From contig CAZPQA010000050.1 of NCBI GenBank assembly GCA_964588535.1, positions 1-22,999 on the forward strand: 22,999 nucleotides of DNA, in the 5' to 3' direction. The stretch's first letter is position 1. Each line of letters opens with the position of its first letter. The stretch is from NaphS2 sp964588535 (GTDB taxonomy: Bacteria; Desulfobacterota; DSM-4660; Desulfatiglandales; Desulfatiglandaceae). The notes under the pieces were generated by a model that was not told the origin of the DNA, searched no databases, and worked only from the letters and a program-made list of their open reading frames with translations. Below, piece by piece: positions 1 to 7,347 of this stretch. The position numbers were made by a program, and so were the translations under genes.

Positions 1-199
1 GCGTATGAGGGTATGTTTTTGTGACAGCACGGTTGCCGGTGGCGGATAGGGCATCCTTATAGTTTAAACTGGAATATTCGACCCGAACCGTTATGTCCCC
101 CGACGGTAATTCACTGATGGCTTTATCGTGTATTTCCCCAGAAAAGCTACCATCTTCGCCCTCTTCAACCACATAGGCTTTGTAAGAATGGTTTATCAT
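1..199 (-). CDS. YhdH/AcuI-family quinone oxidoreductase / acryloyl-CoA reductase, N-terminal part
   Basis: The gene runs off the left edge, so only the first 66 codons are present. The start is the ATG whose complement lies at 197-199, preceded by AGGAGA about five bases upstream. The N-terminus carries the medium-chain dehydrogenase/reductase signature of the YhdH/AcuI family: PSGDITVRVEYSSLNYKDAL at about residues 33-52, followed by a TGN...YPHT stretch that leads into the usual PGID motif just outside the window. Members are soluble NADPH-dependent reductases; AcuI reduces acryloyl-CoA to propionyl-CoA. The NADPH-binding domain is not visible, so the substrate cannot be decided. It is transcribed away from the adenine deaminase gene across a 263-bp spacer. 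A propionyl-CoA-producing role would fit the methylmalonyl-CoA mutase genes further right, but that link is inference. Confidence 0.85.
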   Translation of the reverse strand, partial: MINHSYKAYVVEEGEDGSFSGEIHDKAISELPSGDITVRVEYSSLNYKDALSATGNRAVTKTYPHT

Positions 200-297
200 A
201 GCAATCTCCTAGTGTTTGTTTTGATATGCCATCTTCATCATCCTATCATTTCCTCCTGGTTTTGTGAACAACTTCCCGGTTTTTGCTCAAATCAGGG

Positions 298-328
298 TAT
301 GAGTTGCAACAGTTATGAGTTGCAACAG
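298..328. repeat. Tandem direct repeat containing the palindrome GTTGCAAC (candidate operator)
   Basis: TATGAGTTGCAACAG occurs at 298-312 and again at 314-328, a 16-bp period. Each copy contains the perfect 8-bp palindrome GTTGCAAC (303-310 and 319-326). A third, one-base variant, CTTGCAAC, lies at 350-357 and overlaps the -35 hexamer of the predicted ade promoter. Repeated short palindromes next to a promoter in a divergent spacer are typical of a dimeric repressor or activator site. The regulator is unknown. Confidence 0.5.
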
Positions 329-350
329 GGGGAGATGAACTGAAAAGAGC

Positions 351-379
351 TTGCAACATTGGGATCTCCACGCCATAAT
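351..379 (+). promoter_or_regulatory. Predicted sigma-70-like promoter for adenine deaminase
   Basis: TTGCAA at 351-356, a 17-base spacer, then CATAAT at 374-379. Each hexamer is close to consensus and the spacing is ideal. Transcription would start near 386, giving a leader of about 75 bases before the ATG at 463. The -35 element lies inside a copy of the TTGCAAC repeat, so occupancy of that repeat could control the promoter. Prediction by eye only. Confidence 0.5.
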
Positions 380-462
380 ATGAGCGAATAATGATTTTGT
401 ACCCATGCAATCGTCAAGCCGACTCCGCCAAAGTGGCCACGACGGCCGGATTGGAGGGACAT

Positions 463-2091
463 ATGAAAACCTTTTCTGGAAATATTGTGGACGTGGTGAA
501 CGGCGAGATTTTCCCGGGAACCATTGAAGTCAAGGATGGGAAAATCCATGATATCCAACGTGATAACCGCTCCTATCAAAACTTCATAACGCCCGGGTTC
601 ATTGACGCGCACGTTCACATTGAAAGTTCCATGATGCCACCTTCTGAATTTGCACGAATCGCCCTGGCCCACGGTACGGTTGCCGCCGTATGCGACCCCC
701 ACGAAATCGCCAACGTTATGGGGGTTCAGGGTGTACAATACATGATGGAAAATGCTGCTGCGGTACCCCTTAAATTCTACTTTTCCGCCCCTTCCTGCGT
801 CCCAGCCACCACTTTTGAAACCAGCGGGGCGCAACTGACCCTGGAAGATACGGAAACCCTTCTGGAAATGCCCGAAATCAAATTCCTGGGAGAAATGATG
901 AATTTTCCGGGCGTCATTTATGACGACCCGGAAGTTTTGAAAAAACTGGAGATGGCCAGGGCCCACCATAAGGCCATTGACGGGCATTCTCCGGGGCTTA
1001 GTGGCGATGATCTCAAAAAATATATTGCCGCAGGGATAACGACGGACCATGAGTGCTTCACAATGGACGAGGCACTTGAAAAGCTGTCTCTCGGCATGAA
1101 AATTCTGATCCGTGAAGGATCGGCCGTGAAAAATTTCGACGACCTGATCCCCATCGCGGATGAGCACTACAAAAACTGCATGTTCTGTTCAGACGATAAG
1201 CACCCGGATGATCTTCAGAAGGGCCATATTAATGATCTGGTAAAACGCGCCCTTGAAACGGGCCTGGACAAAATGAAAGTTATCCAGATGGCCTGCATCA
1301 ATCCCGTAACCCATTACGGGCTGGACGTGGGATGCCTTAAGAAAGGAGACCCTGCGGATTTTCTGATAATCGATGATTTTGAGCGGTTGCAGATTCGCCA
1401 GACGGTGATTCAGGGGGAAATTGTCGCGGAGAACGGCCGGAGTCGACTCCCCCGGAAACCGGCCGGAGTCATCAACCGGTTTGCCGCGAACCCGAAAAAA
1501 CCTGAGGACTTTTCTGTGCCCCATAAAAACCGGCCGGTCCACATCATAGATGCGATCGACAGTCAGCTGATCACGCGAAAATCCTCTGACACATTGGCAT
1601 CCTTAAACGGCTATCTTACATGCAATCTCGAAAAAGACATCCTCAAAATCGCTGTGGTCAATCGATATGAAGACCGGAAGCCGGCCATCGGTTTTGCCCG
1701 AAACTTCGGTTTAAAACACGGCGCCATTGCCAGTTCCATTGCCCACGACTCCCACAACATTATCGCCGTGGGAACCACCGATGAGGAGATTTGCACCGCT
1801 GTAAACCTCATCATCGCCAACAAGGGGGGCATCTGTGCGATGTGTGAAACGAAAAACATTCGGGAAATCCTGCCCCTGCCCATTGCAGGACTCATGAGTG
1901 ATGAAGATTTCGAGACGGTCGCCGGCAGATATACCCGGCTTGACACCCTCGCAAAAGAGATGGGGTCAAAATTGCGTGCGCCCTTTATGACGCTTTCCTT
2001 CATGGCCCTTCTGGTCATTCCGGAGATTAAGTTGAGCGACCGGGGGTTGTTTGACGGCACCCGCTTTGAATTCATGGACCTTTTTGTTTAA
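463..2091 (+). CDS. ade: Adenine deaminase (Ade/AdeC, amidohydrolase superfamily)
   Basis: A 542-residue protein; family members are usually about 550-600 residues. It hydrolyses adenine to hypoxanthine and ammonia in the cytoplasm. Family landmarks are visible: the metal-binding PGFIDAHVHIESSMM near residues 44-58, the VCDPHEIANV motif, a GHSPGLSG motif around 172-179, the CSDDKHPDDL motif around 242-251, and the C-terminal adenine deaminase domain with GFARNFGLKHGAIASSIAHD and a MCET motif. The start at 463 is preferred over an in-frame ATG at 391 because GGAGGG (453-458) sits four bases upstream and the MKTFSGNIVDV start matches the family. Its 3' end overlaps the convergent xanthine dehydrogenase-like gene by 20 bases, an arrangement that suits purine salvage or catabolism. 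Confidence 0.95.
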   Translation: MKTFSGNIVDVVNGEIFPGTIEVKDGKIHDIQRDNRSYQNFITPGFIDAHVHIESSMMPPSEFARIALAHGTVAAVCDPHEIANVMGVQGVQYMMENAAAVPLKFYFSAPSCVPATTFETSGAQLTLEDTETLLEMPEIKFLGEMMNFPGVIYDDPEVLKKLEMARAHHKAIDGHSPGLSGDDLKKYIAAGITTDHECFTMDEALEKLSLGMKILIREGSAVKNFDDLIPIADEHYKNCMFCSDDKHPDDLQKGHINDLVKRALETGLDKMKVIQMACINPVTHYGLDVGCLKKGDPADFLIIDDFERLQIRQTVIQGEIVAENGRSRLPRKPAGVINRFAANPKKPEDFSVPHKNRPVHIIDAIDSQLITRKSSDTLASLNGYLTCNLEKDILKIAVVNRYEDRKPAIGFARNFGLKHGAIASSIAHDSHNIIAVGTTDEEICTAVNLIIANKGGICAMCETKNIREILPLPIAGLMSDEDFETVAGRYTRLDTLAKEMGSKLRAPFMTLSFMALLVIPEIKLSDRGLFDGTRFEFMDLFV

Positions 2092-4918
2092 TATCCTCCG
2101 GTCTTATGGGTATTTCCTCAAGATCCACCTCAACCGCATCCCTGATGGCGTTGAGCACCGCCGGTGCAATGGGTACAACGGGCAATTCACCGATTCCCTT
2201 GGCGCCCATGGGTCCCAAAAGATCCGGCACTTCCACGATAATGGTTTCAATGGGGGGCGTATCTGTGGTGCGCGGCATGTGATAGCGATCAAAATTATCG
2301 TTTTGAATGACACCCTCCACCAGGTTGATCCGCTCCTTGAAACACCAGCCCAGACCCATGGCCACGCCCCCCTGCACCTGCCCCACGATCCCGGATGGAT
2401 TGATGGCCTTGCCCACGTCCTGGGCCATAGCCACCTTTAAGACGCGAACACGCCCGGTTTTCTCGTTGACCGCCACCGCCACCGCCGCAGCCACATAACC
2501 CAGTGACGGCACAATTCGCTGATCGGGCCCGATTTCCGTTACGATTTCAGGGGGAAACATGTTTTTCACCGGAGGCGTATAGATCTCGTGAACGAAGGGC
2601 AATTGATCCGACCTCACGCATTTTTTCGCCAGATCCTCGAAAGAAATGAACGCCCCGTTACTCTCCCCTACCCCATCGGGTTTCAATTCCAGAGCACCCA
2701 ATGGTTTTTGGAGCACCTGGGCCGCTGATTGGAATAGTTGTTTCTTGAACTTCACCGCGGCCCGCAAGATGGCGCCGCCCGTTAGAAATACCTGCTGACT
2801 GGCGCTGGTGAGCATGCGTGACGTGGTATGATCCGTGGATCCGGGGATAATCCGAATATGGGGTAATGGTAAATCCAGCGCCTGGGGCAAATCCAGCGCC
2901 TGGGCCGTGATGCGGCTCAAGGCATCCACCAGGCCCTGACCCACTTCGCATCCCCCGGTATACACTTCAATAATCCCGTCATCACTCAGGCGAAGGATCA
3001 CATCCGTGCTTCCCTCGGGAATCATGGTGGGAGTACTGCTGTTTTTATACCCGGCTGCGATGCCGATGCCCAGTTTTTCCCCGTTTGAAACCGGCACGTC
3101 GGTTCTCAAGGTCTTCATCACCGGCAAAAGGGATTCCAAGCACGCTTTCATCCCCACATCAGCCCCCATGACCTGCCCCCACTGGGAGGCTTTTCCCTTT
3201 TCCAGGGCATTTTTCATGCGCACATCCAGGGGATCCAACCCCAGTCGGCGGGCCAGCCGGTCCATCTGGCATTCCATGGCCAAACACACCTGCGGAACCC
3301 CGAAACCGCGCATGGCGCCCGATGTGGGGTTGTTGGTATAGGCAGCGGTGACCTTTACGTCCACATGGTTCACCTCATAGGGTCCAGTGGCAAAAACAAC
3401 GGCATTTTCCACCACCGCAAGGGTGGCCGAATGATAGGCACCGGCATCCGCAGTTCCGCTTACTACACAATGGGTGAGCTTGCTCGTCCCATCGGCACCG
3501 GTTTCATAGTCCAGAACAAAGGGGTGTCGGTGGCTGTGAATCCGCATGGATTCTTCTCTGGTCAACCCCAAACGCACGGGCCTTCCCGTCAAACGGGTTC
3601 CAAGGGCACAAAGGTGCTGAATGGTAAGATCACCACGCCCGCCGAAAGCCCCGCCGGCTGGAAACGTCCTGAGCCGGACCCGGTCCGCTTCCAGATTGCA
3701 GATGGCTGCGATCTGGTCCCGATAGCTGATGGGCGCCTGGCTGGCCGTTGCCACCACCAGGGTTTTATCCAGGTCCAAATAGGTGAGGCAGGCCTCCGGT
3801 TCCATGAACGCCGGATCCACCATGGGAGTTCGGTACCGGCCCTTGATCACCACTTCCGCCATTTCCCGTCCCTTTTCAATATCCCCCTTCCGACAGGTCA
3901 AGCGGTGGGCGATATTGCCTTTGGGCGTCAAGCGAGGAGCATCGGGGGCAAGGGATATCGTGGGGTCAAAAACCCCACTTAAGGGTTCGTAATCCACCTT
4001 TAACCGGTTTGCCCCGTCCTCTGCGGCTTCCGGCGTTTCCGCCAGCACCAACGCAACGGCATCCGCCACGGAACGGACTTCCGTTTCCGCCAGCACGGGC
4101 TGATCAGAAAAGATCACACCGAATGTTTTTTCCCCGGGCAAGTCCCCATGGGTAATTACACGGATTACCCCTTTCACTTTTTCAGCGGGGGTCTTGTCAA
4201 AAGACCTAATCCGGGCCCTTGGAAAACGACTCCAGACCACTTTGGCCCACAGTTGACCCGGCATATGAAGATCCCGGGTGTAAAGCAGCTCACCTGTTAC
4301 TTTCTTTTCTGATACCGGGTCCACGCCCGCAAAACTGTAGCCGGGTTGTTTCAGCAGGTGCCGTTTGAAATGGGGGTCTGCTGCGGCCCGTACCGATTCA
4401 ATAATCTTCTGGTATCCGGTGCAGCGGCAGAGGTTTCCATGAAGGCCCCGCCGAATCTCCTTTTCCGTGGGATTTGGATTGTCTCTTAAAAGGCAGCCGG
4501 CGCTCAACACAAACCCGGGGGCACAGTAACCGCATTGGAACACCCCCAGCTCAGAAAAGGTTCTCTGTACCCGCAGTATTGCTTCCGAACCTTTCCCGGA
4601 TCGTTCAATCCCCTCGATGGTGATGACGTTCATCCCCTCCAGATGCCGGGGATTCACCACACAGGACCGCATGGGCGAATCGTTTATAAGGACCGTACAG
4701 GCACCGCAAATCCCCACACCGCACCCGTACTTGCTGCCGTGAAGTCCCAGATTTCGCCGAAGAAATTCCAGAAGGCTTATCTCGCGGTCATCGGGGAAAA
4801 CCTCATCCCGCCCGTTCACCCTGAACGGAACCGTTGCCGAGGGCTGGCAATGAATCGACATTTGAGCCGTTGTCAACCCCATGCGCTTCAGGAACTGCTG
4901 TTGTGTGAGCAAATGCAT
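2072..4918 (-). CDS. Fused [2Fe-2S]/molybdopterin hydroxylase, probable xanthine dehydrogenase (selenium-dependent-type architecture)
   Basis: A 948-residue molybdo-hydroxylase combining the small and large subunits of the xanthine dehydrogenase/aldehyde oxidase family and lacking the FAD domain. Residues about 30-100 form a plant-type [2Fe-2S] domain with Cys66, 71, 74 and 86. Residues about 105-180 form the second [2Fe-2S] domain with Cys129, 132, 164 and 166. An a/b hammerhead domain (about 200-310) and the molybdopterin domains follow, with FPAGGAFGGRGD, a GAMRGFGVPQ motif carrying the Arg typical of xanthine dehydrogenases, and a late KGIGEL motif carrying the expected catalytic Glu. The layout matches both Desulfovibrio Mop aldehyde oxidoreductase and Se-dependent xanthine dehydrogenase. 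The RGFG context and the neighbouring adenine deaminase favour hypoxanthine/xanthine oxidation. The electron acceptor is not encoded here. No start has a convincing ribosome site; 4882 and 4861 are alternatives to 4918. Confidence 0.85.
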   Translation of the reverse strand: MHLLTQQQFLKRMGLTTAQMSIHCQPSATVPFRVNGRDEVFPDDREISLLEFLRRNLGLHGSKYGCGVGICGACTVLINDSPMRSCVVNPRHLEGMNVITIEGIERSGKGSEAILRVQRTFSELGVFQCGYCAPGFVLSAGCLLRDNPNPTEKEIRRGLHGNLCRCTGYQKIIESVRAAADPHFKRHLLKQPGYSFAGVDPVSEKKVTGELLYTRDLHMPGQLWAKVVWSRFPRARIRSFDKTPAEKVKGVIRVITHGDLPGEKTFGVIFSDQPVLAETEVRSVADAVALVLAETPEAAEDGANRLKVDYEPLSGVFDPTISLAPDAPRLTPKGNIAHRLTCRKGDIEKGREMAEVVIKGRYRTPMVDPAFMEPEACLTYLDLDKTLVVATASQAPISYRDQIAAICNLEADRVRLRTFPAGGAFGGRGDLTIQHLCALGTRLTGRPVRLGLTREESMRIHSHRHPFVLDYETGADGTSKLTHCVVSGTADAGAYHSATLAVVENAVVFATGPYEVNHVDVKVTAAYTNNPTSGAMRGFGVPQVCLAMECQMDRLARRLGLDPLDVRMKNALEKGKASQWGQVMGADVGMKACLESLLPVMKTLRTDVPVSNGEKLGIGIAAGYKNSSTPTMIPEGSTDVILRLSDDGIIEVYTGGCEVGQGLVDALSRITAQALDLPQALDLPLPHIRIIPGSTDHTTSRMLTSASQQVFLTGGAILRAAVKFKKQLFQSAAQVLQKPLGALELKPDGVGESNGAFISFEDLAKKCVRSDQLPFVHEIYTPPVKNMFPPEIVTEIGPDQRIVPSLGYVAAAVAVAVNEKTGRVRVLKVAMAQDVGKAINPSGIVGQVQGGVAMGLGWCFKERINLVEGVIQNDNFDRYHMPRTTDTPPIETIIVEVPDLLGPMGAKGIGELPVVPIAPAVLNAIRDAVEVDLEEIPIRPEDIKQKGP

Positions 4919-5014
4919 TTTGTTATCCGTTCAGGGTTTTTTCAATGAACCTCACAACACTTAAAAAAATATGGGATACTGATTTCATTTTTAACCACTT
5001 TAGAACAATGGCCC

Positions 5015-5043
5015 TTGCGGGTCAACCGTATGCGGGTTAGAAT
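5015..5043 (+). promoter_or_regulatory. Predicted promoter for the poly-gamma-glutamate hydrolase gene
   Basis: TTGCGG at 5015-5020 and TAGAAT at 5038-5043 are separated by 17 bases. Transcription would begin near 5050, just ahead of the AAAGG ribosome site (5066-5070) and the TTG start at 5079. It lies in the 160-bp divergent spacer with the xanthine dehydrogenase-like gene. Prediction by eye only. Confidence 0.45.
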
Positions 5044-5078
5044 AGACGCTCATAAAGCCCCTTTGAAAGGCGCGTACA

Positions 5079-5678
5079 TTGGATCGATATCGCTGTTTTG
5101 CCGAACTTACACAATATGAAACCTTTGGCGAAGATTACCACATCCACACGAGAAAAGGATCCTCTTCCCTTGCCATCATGGCCCCTCATGGGGGTGGTAT
5201 AGAATTTGGCACTGACGCCATTGCACAATCTATCGCCGATCCGGACCACACATTCTGGGCATTTAAAGGCATCAAGAAAACCGGAAATCGAATCTTACAT
5301 ATTACGAGCACTCGATTTGATGTGCCGGACGCGTTGAAAATTACCCTGGCCGCACAAACGGTTGTCACCATACACGGCTGCCGCGGAGAAGCGTCGGTTG
5401 TTCATGTTGGCGGACGGCACAGCGAACTTAAATCTCTGATACGCCAGTCCCTCTGCCGGGCTGGTTTTAATGCTCAAATCAGTGCAAAGTCCGCTTTGAA
5501 GGGTGAAAGTCCCGCAAATTTGTGTAACCGATGCATCAGCGGTAGAGGTGTACAGCTTGAAATTACGAAGGGATTGAGAAAAACGATGTTTACCTCGCAC
5601 GGAGGGCGGGGTATAAGAAAAAAAACTGAATGTTTTTTCCGTTTCACGAATGCCGTAAAAACTGCTTTGGTACCCTGA
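5079..5678 (+). CDS. Poly-gamma-glutamate hydrolase family protein (PghP/DUF867-like)
   Basis: A 199-residue protein resembling the phage PghP family, zinc peptidases that cut poly-gamma-glutamate; the length is typical. The family core is visible: YRCFAELTQYETFGEDYHI at the N-terminus, IMAPHGGGIEFGTDAIA at residues 33-49 with His37 and Glu42 as likely zinc ligands, and VTIHGCRGE around 96-104 with His99 as the third ligand, followed by a VHVGGRH motif. No signal peptide is evident. The start is TTG, chosen because AAAGG lies eight bases upstream and the family N-terminus begins there. Related genes occur in phages and scattered bacteria, so it may have arrived by transfer, but no phage genes surround it. 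The substrate here could be another gamma-glutamyl polymer. Confidence 0.8.
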   Translation: MDRYRCFAELTQYETFGEDYHIHTRKGSSSLAIMAPHGGGIEFGTDAIAQSIADPDHTFWAFKGIKKTGNRILHITSTRFDVPDALKITLAAQTVVTIHGCRGEASVVHVGGRHSELKSLIRQSLCRAGFNAQISAKSALKGESPANLCNRCISGRGVQLEITKGLRKTMFTSHGGRGIRKKTECFFRFTNAVKTALVP

Positions 5679-5769
5679 AAGTGAATACGCCGCGCTCATT
5701 AAAATTATTACGAGTTCTTGTCAACAGCAAATTACCGCAATACCCACAAACGAAAAGCATACGGATAAA

Positions 5770-6693
5770 ATGAATACAAAAACGAATTTTTCACCCTTTG
5801 AAAAAGGGACCCTGTGGGATCGAATCCTGGAAACAACCGGGGTGGCATTGGAACACGGCGCACTGAAACCCATCGAAACACAAGGCAGGGTCATGGCGGA
5901 TGGCGGGGTCGACTTCCTGGTTCGGGTGGTGGAAAGCCTTGCTCGAAAAGAAGCGGACAAGATCCTGCAGGTAGAAAGAAGCAAGGAAAAGAGAGAAAAA
6001 TCCAATCCTTTTCTGCCTTATGAAAAGGGTATGTTTGTGGCGAATATTTCGAATACCCACCGGTGTCTGCTCAATAAATTCAATGTGATTGAGCACCATC
6101 TGCTTATTGTCACAAACACATTTGAGCATCAGGAGACCCTTCTTACGGTTCGGGACTTTCAGGCCATATGGCGCTGCATGATCGAATTTGAAGGGCTTGC
6201 CTTTTATAATGGTGGAGAAATTGCGGGCGCCAGTCAGGACCACAAACACCTTCAGCTGATCCCGTTGCCCATGGCGTCAACCGGACGGGCAGTCCCCATG
6301 GAAAGCCTGTTCGAACAACCACAGAAGACCCCGGGCATGGTCCCCGGGATTCCCTTTGTTCATGCTTTCAAGCGTTTTTCATCCATTGTGGATATTCCCC
6401 ACGAGATGGCGGCCCAGGCACTTTATCAGATGTATCGCCTCATGCTTCAACAGGTGGGAATGAATTCGTTCGCCGAACGGGAAGAGACTCTCCAGTCAGG
6501 CCCCTACAACCTGCTTTTCACCCGTGAGTGGATGTTACTGGTCCCCCGATCAAGGGAATTCTTTGAATCCATCTCCGTCAATGCACTCGGCTTCGCCGGT
6601 GCAATGCTGGCCCGGAACCCGGAAGAAATGGATTTCATTCAAAAAAAAGGCGGCATGGGGGTTCTGCACCATACCGCCTTTACACGACCGTAG
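5770..6693 (+). CDS. Ap4A phosphorylase-like ATP adenylyltransferase (HIT superfamily, Apa2 type)
   Basis: A 307-residue soluble protein of the Apa1/Apa2 branch of the HIT superfamily, enzymes that phosphorolyse diadenosine tetraphosphate to ATP and ADP. Visible features are LLNKFNVIEHHLLIVTNTFE (about 100-119), the glycine- and serine-rich GGEIAGASQDHKHLQLIPLP (148-167) with the histidine triad HKHLQ (158-162) and His160 as the expected nucleophile, and a C-terminal domain ending in a HTAFTRP stretch. The length matches bacterial and yeast members. The ribosome site before the ATG at 5770 is weak. The stop codon TAG at 6691-6693 lies inside the left terminal repeat of a REP-like element. It is co-directional with the poly-gamma-glutamate hydrolase gene, 91 bp downstream; no functional link is evident. 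Confidence 0.85.
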   Translation: MNTKTNFSPFEKGTLWDRILETTGVALEHGALKPIETQGRVMADGGVDFLVRVVESLARKEADKILQVERSKEKREKSNPFLPYEKGMFVANISNTHRCLLNKFNVIEHHLLIVTNTFEHQETLLTVRDFQAIWRCMIEFEGLAFYNGGEIAGASQDHKHLQLIPLPMASTGRAVPMESLFEQPQKTPGMVPGIPFVHAFKRFSSIVDIPHEMAAQALYQMYRLMLQQVGMNSFAEREETLQSGPYNLLFTREWMLLVPRSREFFESISVNALGFAGAMLARNPEEMDFIQKKGGMGVLHHTAFTRP

Positions 6694-6782
6694 GGGCACC
6701 CCTCGTGGGTGCCCATGTAGTGGGTGTCCAAAATGTGAGGAAACCATAGGTAAACAGGGCAACCACAAGGGATTGCCCCTAC
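6690..6782. repeat. REP/MITE-like inverted doublet between convergent genes
   Basis: The ends are a perfect 9-bp inverted repeat, GTAGGGGCA at 6690-6698 and TGCCCCTAC at 6774-6782. Inside are two hairpins: GGGCACCC/GGGTGCCC (6694-6701 and 6707-6714, 5-base loop) and GGGCAA/TTGCCC (6757-6762 and 6773-6778, 10-base loop). This matches the GTAGGGGC-type dispersed extragenic palindromes seen in many environmental bacterial genomes. It fills the whole gap between two convergent genes, and its GTAG ends provide both TAG stop codons. It may also act as a bidirectional terminator or mRNA-stabilising structure, although there is no clear U-tract. Confidence 0.7.
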
Positions 6783-7315
6783 TTCTTTTTTTTCTGTTCG
6801 CTGGCCAGATGGACTTCGGATTCAACGGGATTGGTGACATGCAGTCTCTCCCTGGCATCTTTCACCTCTTCTTCGGTGCCATGGAAAATAACCAGAAATT
6901 TATCCGCTTTAACCGCAGTTTCGTACTTGACCACGCTGTCCTTTGGAATGCCGATGCTGAAAAGGCCCGCTCCCAGTGCGCTCAAACCGCCTACGATAAC
7001 GGCATTTTCAAGTGCCCCCAGGATCATACCGCCCACCGGTCCCAGGGCCACGATGTGCCCCACGCCGGGAACAAAAAAGAGGGCGGATCCGAACAGCAAC
7101 CCCATTATCCCGCCCCAGAAGGCACCCAGCTTGCCCCAGAACTTCATTCGGTCTCCGGCATTGTAGTAGCCCACCACATTCTCTTCCGCATGATAGTCCT
7201 TTCCCAGAATGGACAGTTTTTTCATGTTGACGCCGGCCTTTTCCAACGTCCTAATGGCGGTTTCAGCTTCAGTATGATTATTGTAAATCGCAACCGCTGC
7301 ACTTTCCTTGGACAT
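6779..7315 (-). CDS. YflT/GSP17M-like general stress protein with glycine-rich hydrophobic core
   Basis: A 178-residue protein. The N-terminal ~65 residues (AVAIYNNHTEAETAIRTLEK... and a KLSILGKDYH stretch) resemble the YflT/general stress protein 17M domain. The middle (about 65-125) is glycine/alanine-rich and hydrophobic, with FWGGIMGLLFGSALFFVPGV and a second GG-rich segment, suggesting membrane insertion or a glycine zipper. The C-terminal ~45 residues resemble a charged alpha/beta domain and end in four lysines. The start at 7315 is set by AAGGAGGA immediately upstream; an in-frame start at 7333 would place that site inside the gene. It lies 32 bp after the acyl-CoA dehydrogenase and may be the last gene of that operon. 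Its stop codon is inside the REP-like element. Function beyond stress association is unknown. Confidence 0.7.
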   Translation of the reverse strand: MSKESAAVAIYNNHTEAETAIRTLEKAGVNMKKLSILGKDYHAEENVVGYYNAGDRMKFWGKLGAFWGGIMGLLFGSALFFVPGVGHIVALGPVGGMILGALENAVIVGGLSALGAGLFSIGIPKDSVVKYETAVKADKFLVIFHGTEEEVKDARERLHVTNPVESEVHLASEQKKKK

Positions 7316-7347
7316 AAAATTCCTCCTTAACAAGATTTAAAGAAAAC

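Noticed and set aside
128..343. Plus-strand 71-codon frame near the left edge
   Set aside because: It is opposite the YhdH/AcuI start and its ribosome site; its composition is not protein-like and no start signal is visible.
313..1167. Long open frame of 284 codons on the minus strand across the start of ade
   Set aside because: It is antisense to the well-supported adenine deaminase, has no family motifs, and its length is explained by the codon bias of the real gene. It also covers the promoter and operator-like repeats.
2072..4918. Selenocysteine-encoding TGA in the Se-dependent-type xanthine dehydrogenase
   Set aside because: The frame is open throughout, and in this family selenium is a labile ligand rather than an encoded selenocysteine.
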